A program made the position numbers and the translations under genes. 64,000 nt of DNA. It comes from Sphagnum magellanicum (lineage: Eukaryota; Streptophyta; Sphagnopsida; Sphagnales; Sphagnaceae). Positions within the stretch are counted from its first letter, which is position 1. Each line of letters starts with the position of its first letter. Below the pieces are notes generated by a model that saw only the letters and a program-made list of their open reading frames with translations, was not told the origin of the DNA and searched no databases. The stretch is taken from assembly GCA_021904315.1 (NCBI GenBank), contig CM038909.1:24089032-24153031 (forward strand), given 5' to 3'. Below, piece after piece: positions 1 to 12,309 of the stretch.

Positions 1-1716
1 TTAGTTAGTGAATATTCGATCATTTTTGGGCACCTTCAAATCAAGTCTAATTTCATGGAATGTATGTTCCTTATTAATTTTTAGAATGCAATATGGATGG
101 CAAAGGAATAATTGTTCATGAAGCATTACATGTTGGAGGGCCTAAATAGCTAAAAGCTCTATTTTTGGGCATATAATTTTTCAAAATGATAGAAAAGTTG
201 AAATCCAAATTTGAGACCTAATTATGATCACAAGTTTCTTCATTTAATGTACAAAATTTCACAAAATTTCCAAGTCCACAATTATCAATTGCCTCATGTG
301 TGATAAATGCGAACATGTGCAAAGAAATCACTATTAATCTCCAAGTTTTTACATTTTTGCTTCAAGGGTTTTTGGAACCAATTAGATTCCAAATTGCAAA
401 TGTAGTCTAATGGAGGCCAAGAGTACATTCTTAAACATGCAAATTTGTTGAAGTATATATGATCATTTGTTCATATTAACCTATTTGTTGTACAAATGTA
501 TCAAGGGGTTGGGCTTTGTGGCCACTTTGTAAAAGGCTCCAAAATTAAATTTACTAAAACTATAATGTATGCAAGATAAAAATAAAATTTCGGTATTAAA
601 ACTTTATGTGTAGTCTTGATGGTAAATGTGAATTTTTAATGAATTGAAATTTTAGATGGATGACATTTAATAATAATATGAATTCACACACAAAGTGAAT
701 ATGACTCACCTATGATGAGGATGAGTGCAAATGAAGCTAGATTGGGTTTAACTTCTTTTTTGCTTCATCAAGAAGCACCCAAGGGGCTCGATACACATTG
801 ATTAGATCAATGAAAAAGTAGTCATTGAACACATTTTGAACTCCTCAATGTCTTTGCATGCTATGGAATAGGACTTCGTAAACTAAGTTTAAGTAACAAG
901 CATTGGACTTTCCACATGATGTGTTGACATAATATGAAAATACTACATCATGTTCAAGACATCATAATTCGTAAATTTCATCACTATTATTCCCATACTT
1001 GACTTTATATAAAAATAATAATAATAATGTTAAAAATGAAAAAGTTATCAAAAACATTGTGACAAACTTGTAGTAGCAAGTAGGATTAAATTAAAGACCA
1101 TTTTTATATGCCTTGCTTGTTATGCCTTGTTTATTTGTTGACAATTGAAGTAATCAATTACCCAAAAAAATCAAACTATTGCAATCAAGACTATCTATAA
1201 GTATCAAGCATCAAGCATTGGACTTTCCACATGATACATTGACACAATATCAAAAGTATTAAATAGTGCTCAAAACAGCATAATTGAAGCAATCAATTAC
1301 CAACACTTTCCAAACTATTTTCACTATAAAAATTTAAAAAAAGGATGTGGCTTGGTCATTAAAATCCTTCTTAAGGTTTTCAATCAAACAAATTTGAAGA
1401 ATTTATACCACAAATCTTCTTCTTTTTTCAGTTTCTCTTCTTGATGCAATCCGATGTACAATGTATTGAATAATGAAATGAGAACGAGAGAAAATGTTCC
1501 ATTTATAATATGGAACCGAGGTTGGTTCTTTATTGCCTAACACTGGTTTGAACTTGGCCCCCATCATGTGTTGAGCCTTGAAACTTGAACCATGATGTGA
1601 TGAGCCCCATCTCAATTTGCAAATTAATTAGGCCCACTTTACACGTGGATTCAGGGCTGATGTTCAACCCAAATCAAGCATTTGTATTGGTCCAAAAGTT
1701 GAAATCAGCCCCCAAG
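1..1716. other. AT-rich intergenic DNA, no gene seen
   Basis: No open frame here has coding character. The only internal structure noticed is a diverged direct repeat: a block containing CAAGCATTGGACTTTCCACA lies near 898-960 and again near 1210-1275. A second shared block (AATTGAAG, one variable base, AATCAATTACC) lies near 1143 and 1283. These look like remnants of old local duplications. Confidence 0.6.
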
Positions 1717-2285
1717 GGCTTTTACACTAGGAGTCAAGGGCTGAAATAGAAAAAATCTTTACAATCTGCCCCAAGTTACTAATAAATGCTGAACTTTATG
1801 GCCTTGTATTGGCCCCAAAGCTGGAAAAAGGATACCATCCAATTTGGGAAGCCAATTTGTAACCCTTGGGGCCAATGTTCCATCATTTATTGGCCTTGCC
1901 TACTACCAAGGCCCTTAAGGATATTGTGTTAAGATTCATTGTAGAGTATAGTAGCTTAAGGGATTTTGGCCCCTAGGTAATAATAATAGGTCTATTTTTA
2001 TATGAGGATTTTTGAAAGATAATATTTTGGCTTGTGTCGAAACTTAAGATTAGTTATTATAGAGTTATGATATTTTGAAGGATTTCGGTTTCTTTTAGAG
2101 GATTTTTTTGAAGATTATATTTTTGCATGGTGAAATATTTTGAATTTTCATAATTCTTCCTTTGCCTTAAGATACATGTTGTAGCATTTATTAGTAAATT
2201 GGGACCAAACAACAAACAAGACAAAAATGCTCAAAATTGGCCCCAAGTAAAATTTTCAGCCCTGATTGACTCCTAGTGTAAAAGC
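1717..2285. mobile_element. Non-autonomous inverted-repeat (MITE-like) element
   Basis: The two ends are long imperfect inverted repeats. The left arm (about 1717-1791) starts GGCTTTTACACTAGGAGTCA and runs to a block reading TTACTAATAAATGCT. The right arm (about 2184-2285) carries both blocks in reverse complement. The body of about 570 bp has no coding potential. Its centre (1892-2180) occurs again in reverse orientation at 40563-40889, but that copy lacks these terminal arms. Long arms with no ORF fit a MITE or foldback element. No convincing target-site duplication was found, so the superfamily is open. Confidence 0.7.
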
Positions 2286-2298
2286 AGGCCTTAGTACT

Positions 2299-2373
2299 GC
2301 AACCCCAGTGAGGATCCCTTAAACCCTAAATCTTAGACCCTTGGTTGGGCTCTCGCATTAATTAGGGTTTTAA
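2299..2373. repeat. Dispersed repeat, copy A (pair with 26095-26165)
   Basis: A stretch of about 75 bp beginning GCAACCCCAGTGAG and including CTTAGAC, CTTGGTT and GCTCTCGCATTA recurs at 26095-26165 with a small number of differences. A shorter part (CTGAATCTTAGACCCTTGG) is also seen near 25182. Copy A lies downstream of the DRC11 gene, directly after the inverted-repeat element. Copy B lies directly upstream of the maturase-like gene. Confidence 0.7.
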
Positions 2374-3428
2374 GTGTGTGCTGTTGTTGAAGCTCACACA
2401 CAGTCGTGGGTTTCAGGCCTGAAGATTGCAGAAGATTGCCTGGCAGCATATGCAGCTATTCTTACAAGATTTGTAAGAGTCTCGGGATGCATGCACTAGA
2501 TGGTGGTCCTGCTTTGTCTGAATGTATGTAATACCTCTGTGCAATCTAAGGTAACATATGTTTTCTACAAATGGCTTCGCTTCGCATTTGAATTTCATTT
2601 TGATTTTCTCTATCCTCAACCTTTCTCATCCTACCTAAAGATTGAAGCTGGGGTTGGTTCTGCATTGATTGACTTGTGGGCTGCTGGCCAGGTGACAAAG
2701 ATGAAAGGAAGTAGAGAACAATGAAATTCCAAAGAAAATCTCTGTTGCACACAACATGTGACACACCAATCTGTCTTTCATGATTATAAAACTCATACAC
2801 TCATTTTCCCATCAAGCATTTGCTCATTGTCAAGGTCATACATAATTCACAACTAGTGCTGGGGCAGGTATCATGTGCACATATTATAGCATCATGGCAA
2901 GGCTTGGGGCTATTAGTTGTAGACAAGATGCTGATCACTGGATTGGCTGTAAAGAATTTATGAGAATAGATCTAGATGCTTGGCATTTATCAGCAACTAA
3001 CAAATTGGGTTTTGTTCTTCAGTACTGTAATTGATGCATTTGAAGTACAAGTAAGATTACCAAGTATCAAATAGCTAGCTATAAACAGATATCTTGGCTC
3101 AGAGAGACTATGGAAAAATTTGGTTTTCGTACCTTCCCACATTTTCAGGAATGTTCTTAAGCTGTTACTGTAAACCTGTGAGTTGATATCTTGCCTGAAC
3201 TTCTTGGAACATTTCGTATTTGAATTGTTGCTGGTTTGAACTTGCCTCAGCAGGACCATTACACAATGAGTTGCTTGTTTTTATCATCATCCTTTACTTA
3301 GAAGGCAATCCTCTCCATGTTTTATCTGATGCATGATATACTTCACCAAATGTCATACATGAAATTATTACATACATTGATGATGAATGAAAAGAGAAAG
3401 CTTGAGCTTTATAAATGGACCACTCTCT
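2374..3428. other. Downstream flank of DRC11, probable 3' UTR and spacer
   Basis: This stretch follows the DRC11 stop codon on the minus strand. Some short open frames exist but none resembles a known protein. A 20-odd-base motif containing TAGCTAGCTATAAACA is present at about 3070 and again inside the flank of the last exon at about 3570, suggesting a small local duplication. Confidence 0.5.
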
Positions 3429-6400
3429 TTATTTCTTCTTTTTTGTCTTCTTGTTCTTGTCTTCTGGCAGCTGCTTCTTTTTCTTGTCATTTGGGTCTTC
3501 TGCCACTGGTTGTGGATCCTTGCCAAAGTTCTGCAGAGTACATGAATTTTTGTTTTTTGCCCTCATATCAAGTAGCTAGCTATAAACAAACACTCTTTTC
3601 TGTGGGTCAGTATTGTTGGTAACATTTGCTTTTGCATGCTCTTTGGTTCACATGTCCTGCAAGAATCTCATTATATTCTGTACCAATCCTGGTTATGTAG
3701 TGGGAAGATCAAGTTCTGTTCACCAAAGTTTTGCAAACCTCTCAAAGTTTTGTTTTCCCTTTAATGGTGCACCTTGAATTCTGAATTCAAGCAGATCTTT
3801 GTTGTTATATATATATATATGCATGCATTGTAGTGAGCTCTATAGCTGCAGGATGTGTGTACCTTGGCAATGAGGAGAAGTGCAGGATCAATGGGATTGA
3901 ATTTGTAGAGATGGTCCATGACTTCTTCAACCTCCAATTTCACCCTTGTCACCTAAAAACATTTCAAGTACGCTTCTTTTGTGGGCCATAGGGATAAGAT
4001 TAGCAGTGATGGAAATTGGACCAACATTCAGCAAAAGAAGTCTTACCTTACTCTGTAATTTCTTCACAGACTACTTGTTTCCCAGACCATAAAATTTGTG
4101 CTCAAAAGAATCACAGGAAGAACATGAATGATGCTATGAAGGTAGGCACTTTCTTTATCACCATTCTTTCACTTAGGAAGCAATTGTGTAAACAATTGAC
4201 TGATTGGCAGCTTTACCTTCCGGATGCGTTGAGTTGTTAGTACCAATTTACAGATTTCTTCAATGTCGCCAATACTGTAGTTGGCGGAGAGTGTAGCCAA
4301 TATTGAGACATTGAAATGGTGATCCAAGACAGCACCATGCCTCTCCAACAAACCACGCCAAAGCTGCATTAGTGCACCATGATCTGGATATGGGGTGTAG
4401 ATCCGCTTTGTGAAGAATTTGCAGAAGTTTGCCGTAGCTTTTGTAGGACCCTTCTTTCCTTGCAAATTCTACATCCTCACAGTTTTTAAGGGGAGTGCTC
4501 AATTACAAGATGATTCTTGCTATGAAGAAAAAATATGGGTGGAGTGTTGACATTGAATAGCACTGCACCTGTGGCTTGCTGGTAGTGCCCACAAAGATCA
4601 CTCTTTCGCCTGGATTGATGGCTTTCAGTTCCTGAGTCAATCCCTTCTTGATGCGGTTTGGTTTATCCTTCAACCCATAAGCTTTCATCTTCTTCTTGTC
4701 TGTCACAAACACCTGTCTCCAGTAAAAACAGATGTTCATTGTTCTTTCAATCCTTTTGACCAGCATAATATTTGATGGGTAGAAGATTCTAAAGATACAC
4801 ATTTTGATGTTGTTGATTTCCATCAATGCAGACTTTGTGACCAGTACATTGAAGGTTTGATGTGTGATTACTAATTCTTGCAACAATCTATCTCTAAAAC
4901 TGAGCTCAGCTCCTAATTTTGTTAGATCTGTTTTGTGTTGGCATATGAACCTACAAAACACTCCAAAACTGCAGGTACAAAATGTGCAGGTGCAAAACTT
5001 GATCAACGTCTTCAATGTAGATCATGGAGGGTGCCATAATCTTGGCTATTTTGAAGGAGATCTGTAGCATCCTGTTGATGTTTTTTGCACCTGGATATTT
5101 TCCATCAATCATGCTTGCTGACAGATTCAAGAATGTTGCCCCAGCTGCCTGACAGGCAGCATGCGCCTGTCCAACTTCATTCAAGACACTTCAGGATTAC
5201 TACAGTCTTCCCTCTGCCTTGAGAGTGAACAAAATTTTGGGGTTAGATTTTATGGGATTTTTTTTGGATGATATCTACAACCCTGCATCTTATACAAGTA
5301 GTATATGATGTAGTTGTAAAAGATTTCTAAATGCCACAAGGTGGGCTTGCTACTCACAGAATCATCTGTTTGGAAATTGACCATCTGAACTATCAGGTTC
5401 TCAACAATTTTGATTCCCAAAAAGAAATGTTTGCTGATCCCTTTTGCAGAGGGTTTCCTATGTCCTCTGTCTTTTGCAGTAGAGTGTCATGTACCAAAAG
5501 GGTTTTGCCAGTCTTTGGAGCACCATGCAAGAGAAGAGATCTCACGAAGGGTGCATTCTGATTCACAATTTGTGATGCTAGGGGAAGCACAGCATACTCA
5601 ATTGTAAGTCTCTTTGCCTGCCAGAGAATCCAAAACCAATTACTTGAAATGCAAACGGCAAAGAACACATTGATTATGTGTAGTGTGGTTTCCTCAGAGC
5701 TTTGAATGCAGATTGTATATGATTTCAAAAGAGCACCATATAGAGAATACTACAGCAAGATGATGATCAGTAGGATGGGAATGTTTGATTTCTTATTAGT
5801 GTGCATAAAACTTTGTGATTTTTTTGTGTAGACTTCCTCAAGTTAGTGGCAAAGACATTTTGTTCCTTTTTGTTGTCATAGAACAGGAATGGGGCAGAGA
5901 AACACCTGAGCCATGCTGTTATCCAATCCCCAGGCTTTGATGGGGTCTTGTTCTACTCCTTGAAGCCACTCCTCACAAATGTACTCATCAAATGTGCGCT
6001 TGGGACATACTTGCAGAATTCCCTCTTTGACAAGCTCTGTGAACAATGACTCTACTGAGAATTTCTCTGTTTTGTCTTTCTTTCTCTTGGGCTTTTTCTT
6101 CTTTGTTGGGTCTTCAGGTGGAGGAGGCTCTTTTGCCGCTGCTTCCTTCTTGGCTTTTGCTTTTGCAACCCTATCTTTCTTTGCCTATATCAGAGGCACC
6201 ATCTGGTATTAGCAAACAACTTGGAAATGCTAATCCTATCAACAAGTACTAGAATTCTACCACGCCATTGTGCAGGGAAGAGTTATATGAATGTGATTTG
6301 CCTGCTGCTTTTCAGCTTTCAACTGGGCTTTGAATTCTTTTTCTCTTCCTTCCTTCTTGGCTTGCTTCAAGGCTATCTTTATTGCCTCCTTCTTGTCTCG

Positions 6401-9400
6401 AGCAAGTTTCTTCTTCAATTGCAATATAAGTTCCTTTGAGGCTACATCCACATTTAACCGCACCTGCCCAACACAGTATGTCATGCAATTTTTACCCAAA
6501 CCCATTGAAGAGAGCTTAAGATGTTTCCCTGTCAATTGCCAATAAAGGACTTTCTTTGTGTGCAACTTAGCCATGAAAGCTGCAATTCAAAATCCCATGT
6601 CAATGACACACCACAAAGATGCACTTGTGAACTAATCAGACAGAGAAACCTGATTCTGAAATTGGATGTTAAACCATAATGGCAGTCTAGGAGTTTGACA
6701 AATAAGAAAAATGCAAGCCTGCTTTTGTAGCATCAGTTGTCAGAATATTTCAGATTTGAAGTAGTTAAGGTTGGCTACACTTGTTGGCAGAGCTTCTGTG
6801 CAATGTGATCCTTGTACCTAACTAGGCAAACAAACAAACTACCAACTTGCGGTGCAGTAGCTTACCTCCTCAAAAACAAGAGGCCGCAAGGTGTTTTTCA
6901 GAATCTCAGGGATGAACGTCTGCTCATGGTTGTCAAAGTCATCTTTATCATGCCAAGTCTTGAGGTAACTCTCAATTGAATGTTGTATGTGTCTGCCAAA
7001 ATAGTTTGGACACATGGGGGGAAGGTCTGCATCTTCATCAGGTAGTGGCATCCGAATTGGCATCTTTCCTGGCTTCTTTTTCTTCTTCCTCCCACTGTCC
7101 TCACCCTTTTTCTTCTTCTTCTCATCTTCTGGCCTCCATAGCTCTGGAGGTGGATCAATTATATCCTTGCTCCCTCCAGCAGCAGGCCTTGGATATGGAG
7201 GGTAAAAATTTGTGTCAGGATCTCGGTTCTCATTCAACCATACATTTATCCTCTCCTGCAATACATGCCACATTATATGCCCATCATTCTTACAGATCTT
7301 GGGATTCAAGCTTTGAGGACTACACTATAGTTTATGTTGGAAGAATATGAAAGAGAAGAGTTCAGTGAAGTCCCATAATAACACAAACTAAACTGTAGTT
7401 TGTGTTCTAACACAATCTTGGATCAAGTTTATATGTTCCAGGGACTCAATGATTCAGTGCTTTGAAAGGGTAAAAGACAAAACACCTGCATGATTTCACG
7501 CATTTCTTGGCCTTCAATTTCTAATATTTTCTGTTTCATATCCATCATAGAATTTGTCTCCTCCAGTTTGTTGGCTTCCTGTATCTTCTTCCTCCTTTCA
7601 AGATTGCTTTGCAGGCTTATTTGAGGATCTTTTGGATCAGGAGGAATAAAATTGTTCATGTCTGGAGCATTGAACAGTACAACCACATGTGTTCAAACAC
7701 AAGCAAGGTACTCTATCTAGTCAAAACAAGTAGTGTGTCTTTCCAGTTGATTGTTAGTGCAGATCTGGAGTACAAGAATTACAAAGTAGCAAAGAATTTT
7801 TAGGCCTTTATACACAACACCTTGCAAATTGTTGGCTGAATCTGGAGAGAAGTGATACTAAGTTCAAAATTATTTTTGCTTCTAGATGTTGCACACAGTG
7901 AGAAGATCATGGTGCTCCAACTCTAAATTCCTAAGACACAGAAAGATGCACATATGAGAAGTATAAAACATTACAGTAAGCTCGAATAGGAAGGAAGATG
8001 TCTTACGGATCAATGTGAGCTCATCTAATACTGTCCTTTCTGTTTGGAGTCTTGCATTGAAACCCCGGGTGCTTGTTGAAAGCTTAGTTAAGGTCACAGT
8101 TTATGCTGCTGGTTTTTTCTTCTCTCTTTCAACAGGTAATGAGTGGGTGTACAATAGATGTCTAAGTCTATTGCTGCAGAATTTTTGCCAAAATCAAACT
8201 AAACACATGCGGGTTGCAAATCAAAACAGCTTGGAGCTTTCATTATTTCAAGCTCCAACTTGCTAAAATACAACGTGCAAACACAGGCAAAATTTGTCTC
8301 TTATAAAGGATACATGCATTGCATCACACCACAAGCACTTTCTTTAGTGTGTGATTTGATTCCAGCTCGCTGCCTCTCAAGCTCAGTTTCCTGCATAGCC
8401 CTATAATCCATACGGTTATCATACTTTAGTTGAAGCCATTTTGTATGCAATCAGTTAGTGGCAAACATAGTGCAAAATTATGTTCTGTGTCTCTGTCACC
8501 AAGTAGCACATTGAGAAGGTGAAGGTGGTTAAGAAGGGAAACTTGGCAGTACTTGATTTTGGTCAACTCTGCAATCCTTTTCCTACTCTGCCTTCCCCTC
8601 TCCTCTGCCTGCATCACAGCAAGCAGCATCACTTTTAGCAAGAGGCAGCAAATCCATAGAGTAATGACCTGTGCATGTGCTTGACAAAAAGTACAATTCC
8701 CGCATCAGAATAATGGTCCTGGATTTTTGTTTTGGTTTTTTGTAAATGGAATTTTGCTTAGTATCAATGTTGCGGTCAATGTACTCATATGTTGTACTAG
8801 ACACACCCATGAGCTTCTCCATTACAGCTTCTTCATCTGCTTCTATCTGCTTCAAGCTTATGTGGGTGATTGTAGAATAGCAGGATAGAGAAACATTCAC
8901 CTGGATCAAGGCAACAGCTTCATCTGGAGTCATAGGAGGTGGTGGTACCACAACTTCTCTTCTGTGTTTCCTATCTTGAAACTCCTTTGCTTGTTTTTCA
9001 GCTAATGCAATCTGTGCCCTTTCTTTTGCTCGTGCCTCTTCAGCTGAAGCATGCGCTGCAATCTGCCTCAAGTACACTGACACATAAATAGATCCTTAAA
9101 TTTGTTCTCTCCCTCTGTTACCCACTTGAGAGACAAAAATGTTCCATGGATCCTCTTGCTTGCTTTCAATCTCTTATGGTGTGAGGAGTAGGCTGAAAAA
9201 ACTTTGATTTCTATCTGTTAAATAAGAATTTCTTGAGAAAGACAAGGTATTCACCAAGTATGTTTCACGAGCTTCAAGAAGGGATCGGTTATCGTCTGTG
9301 AGAAAGTGAGGAGGGACTATATTGAGGGCATCTGGCCCCATACCCATCTCCAGCTGCCACCCTCAATCCATTTGTACATGTAAATGTTTCTGTGAAGAAC

Positions 9401-10415
9401 TTTAATGGACTCACTAAGAATTTGTTTTAGAATCAAAAATATCTATCAAGAAGGCTTCAATGTTTTGCTTTGGATTACAAAACTTTTACAACTTTTTCAT
9501 TGCAAAACTAGGTTAATAAGACTTGCCAGAATGTCATCCAAATGGTAGTACTCCTTGTTATTGTTGAGCTCCACCATCCACTGTCATCATATGCATGCCT
9601 TTCAAGTTTGGTCTATCTCTCTCTTCTACTCAATTCTTGATCCTATATCTTCATTGAACAAGCAGCACAAACTAGGTTTTTGTTTTTCAGGCTCTTTGTT
9701 TAGAGAACAAAAATCCCAACTTAGCTATTGCTTTCTGATTCTATTTGAATTCCACAAATGAACATTTTTGGTACTACAAATTATTGCAAGCATCAAATTC
9801 ATTTGGTTGACATGACTCACTCCTTTGATTTCTAACAATCGACCAATACAGGCCTCAAGTGCATTCCTGGCATCACGACGCTTTTGAGGATGCACAATCT
9901 GCAACAGACAGAATCCTGCCCCAAATTCAGGTCTGCAATTCTCATCGTATCTGATTGAGCAAATTGAGAATCTGATTTATGCATGCAAAACTCTTGGCAT
10001 CTACATGAGCACAGGGTAAGTCCAGTGACCTGATCATATGAATCTTCAAGTTGTCGGTATACTTGTAAATACATTACATAAATCTTTGCAAACTGAGGTA
10101 ATGTCTGCAAAGTACAGAAGCAGGTCAGAGGTGTAATGCAGATGCTTCACCTTCAACATTTCTGCTTGTAACCCTAATCATCAATTTTAGCAATTTCAAA
10201 GAAACAAATTGGTTGCTTGAAATCTCGAATGCAGCTTGTGGTTTCCTCTTGAAAATCATTAACAGCCATAAATGAGGAAACAGAATTAAGTCTCATAAGG
10301 GGAGCTAGAGTTGAGTTTTGAAACCAATGGCCATTCTTCAATCTTTTGTGGGAACTCCAATTTTAGGAGCTCCATGAGTCCCACCATTGCTGCTGTCCAT
10401 TGTAGATCATATGTT
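3429..10415 (-). CDS. DRC11: Dynein regulatory complex subunit 11 (IQ and AAA domain protein, IQCA1-like)
   Basis: Family knowledge: DRC11/IQCA1 is a subunit of the nexin-dynein regulatory complex of motile cilia, with IQ motifs and an AAA domain. Exons read by eye (minus): 10415-10325 (start unresolved), 10104-10030, 9898-9821, 9580-9527, 9353-9255, 9062-8901, 8608-8553, 8400-8339, about 8085-8007, 7661-7486, 7255-6866, 6463-6302, 6184-5906, 5617-5495, 5166-4999, 4712-4569, 4453-4217, 3952-3863, 3530-3429. The sum is roughly 870 residues, near the animal length. Seen: IVHPQKRRDAR near the N-terminus; an IQ motif formed across 9062-8901 and 8608-8553 (ALIQ/AEERGRQSRKR); a Lys-rich middle; Walker A GAPKTGKT in 5617-5495; a Walker B-like MIYIEDVD in 5166-4999; VGTTSKPQ in 4712-4569; and a Lys-rich tail ending in TAA. 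Two introns use GC-AG. The first exon and the 8085 boundary are uncertain. Sperm-restricted expression is inferred. Confidence 0.9.
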
Positions 10416-12057
10416 CTGTTCAATCACTTGCATTATCAGAGTCAATAAAGATTACAATAACTTCAATGCAATTTTGTTCATGATCCTAGTTTCTGAGAGT
10501 ACTGTCACAGTCTCATGTACAACATGTTGCAATTGAGAAATTATGTTTGGCAGCAGTTTTGCAGATATGTAGACATGTGACTACTACAGCTTGTGTGCAA
10601 TTTACTTGACAAAAAACATCGATTCATCTAGTTGCTGCTCATGGCTTTTGTTTTCTACATCAACATGATAGCTTGTTGAGTTTCAAGTGAAGTGTGGTGA
10701 GAGTGGGATTGAGAAACTTACTCATGTGACATGATAAAAATAGAATGTTACAGCTGAATCAATAGATTGATCCACAGCATGAAAACCTTAATGAGGAGCT
10801 TCCTTGAACTGATATAGGCCGGTATTGCAATTTCAAGGGTTTTCTTGCATCTGTCTACTATTTTGTTGCACGAGATTGTTCCTCAGCAATCACCCCTGCC
10901 CCTTCAAACAATCTTATCATTCCGCACCATGGATCTACACTCCCATGTTTCAAGCACTCCTCCCTTTATGGGGTAAGAAATTACTTCCAAAAAAATCACT
11001 TGTGTGTCACATCTCTTTGCATTTTTGCTCCTACATCCAAATAGGTCAAAGAGCTTCCACAGTGAGATTTTCTTCCGTTGCCCACTGCCCTTTCTTGGGC
11101 TTCTTCACAAACTTTATGTCTCCTCTTTTCATCCTATCCTTGTCTTGGGACTTTTTTTCCTCAATGCTTTCTTCTTTCAAGTTTCCGAAGACCAGTGAAA
11201 AATATCTCACACCACACAAATCCTTTGCAAAATCTACTGTACATTCCTTTTACTGGTAATGAGCATTACTCATTTCAAAACACCAAACTTTTTGAAAACC
11301 CTTCCAATATCTTTCAACACACCAATTGCACCAACTCAATTCCAATGCAGGACAGGACTCAAAATTAACATCCAGGCCCGGTAAGGAAATATGGTCAGAA
11401 TCCAGATACAGGAATCAAACGTCATTCAGTCAAGCTCCTACACAATGTCCACATTTTTGGAAGGAAACTTGACTACAAAACAAAACAAAACAAAACAAAG
11501 GGGATGCAAAAAGTGATGATGTGTTTCTGCAGTCATAGGATTTCCAGGAGAAGGGACATTTTGACAGTTAAGTCTGTTCAGTTGCAAAATCAATGGAAAA
11601 GTACTAGTTTGTTGGAATCAACCTCCAATCTATGAAGACAGGATTTCCCCAATGGACAAACCACATTCATCTATGAACTAGTTACTCTCCCACTCATTGC
11701 TGTGCAGAATTCAAGGTCATTCTAGAAGCAGGGATGGCATATACAGAACAATACACAAGGAAGTCACAGATAAGGTCAAGGGATGAGATGGTAAACTTTG
11801 GCTGGCAGAGCAAGTATGTACCCAAGAAATCAAACTCAAACCTCTTTGGAAAAATCATACTGATGATGACTCCCTTGTTGAAGCACACCCATTTTGAGCC
11901 CTAAAACCTTTTGAAGAAATCCCCACCACCATCACCACATGTGAATAGCAAAATGCACTTAATATTTTTGTTTGAGTTTCCACCCATCAACCCATCAGCA
12001 ATTGGTTGTTTAGTGGTGAGTTATTATTACCCTGAGAAACACAGTGACGCAAATTTC
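10416..12057. other. Upstream flank of DRC11, no clear gene
   Basis: The missing start exon and promoter of DRC11 should lie at the left end of this stretch. On the minus strand around 11216-11050 there is an open tract rich in Lys and Glu (containing RGDIKFVKKPKKGQWATEEN) that looks coding-like but matches no family I recognise and has no confirmed splice partners. A short (CAAAA)n microsatellite lies at about 11476-11500. Confidence 0.45.
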
Positions 12058-12294
12058 CTATTTTAGGAGCTTTTCAAGATCAACATTGAGACGCATTGAA
12101 ATGTTGGAGATCAATTCTGGTTCCCATTTGGCCAATAATGGAGAATCTCGAAATTCTTTTACGTTCCATTTAGCCTTTGCAACTTGGGACAGAAGAGTTG
12201 ACAAAGCTATCATCTGTTCGTAAGTGGGGCACCTGTTGCATTCTTCCAATTCAGACTTCAGGAATGTTGATGATGGGTGAACCAAATTAACCCA
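12058..12294 (-). CDS. Orphan coding-like tract, possible last exon of an unrecognised gene
   Basis: The minus strand is open for 78 residues after a possible splice acceptor (CAATAG at 12300-12295) and ends at a TAG stop. The peptide has ordinary globular composition, with segments such as CPTYEQMIALSTLLSQVAKA and PLLAKWEPELISNI and no repeat character. There is no ATG at its beginning, so if real it is a terminal exon whose upstream partners were not found. A second coding-like tract lies just upstream (about 12305-12390) in another frame. I do not recognise the family. It may also be a gene relic. Confidence 0.3.
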   Translation of the reverse strand, partial: WVNLVHPSSTFLKSELEECNRCPTYEQMIALSTLLSQVAKAKWNVKEFRDSPLLAKWEPELISNISMRLNVDLEKLLK

Positions 12295-12309
12295 CTATTG
12301 CCCCAAAAT

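Noticed and set aside
6976..7350. Plus-strand open frames opposite the large DRC11 exon
   Set aside because: They are shadows of the exon at 7255-6866; their Ser/Phe-rich composition mirrors the Lys-rich linker on the true strand.
10825..11259. 144-residue plus-strand frame rich in Phe, Ser and Cys
   Set aside because: Composition is that of the complement of a Lys/Glu-rich tract; no family match.
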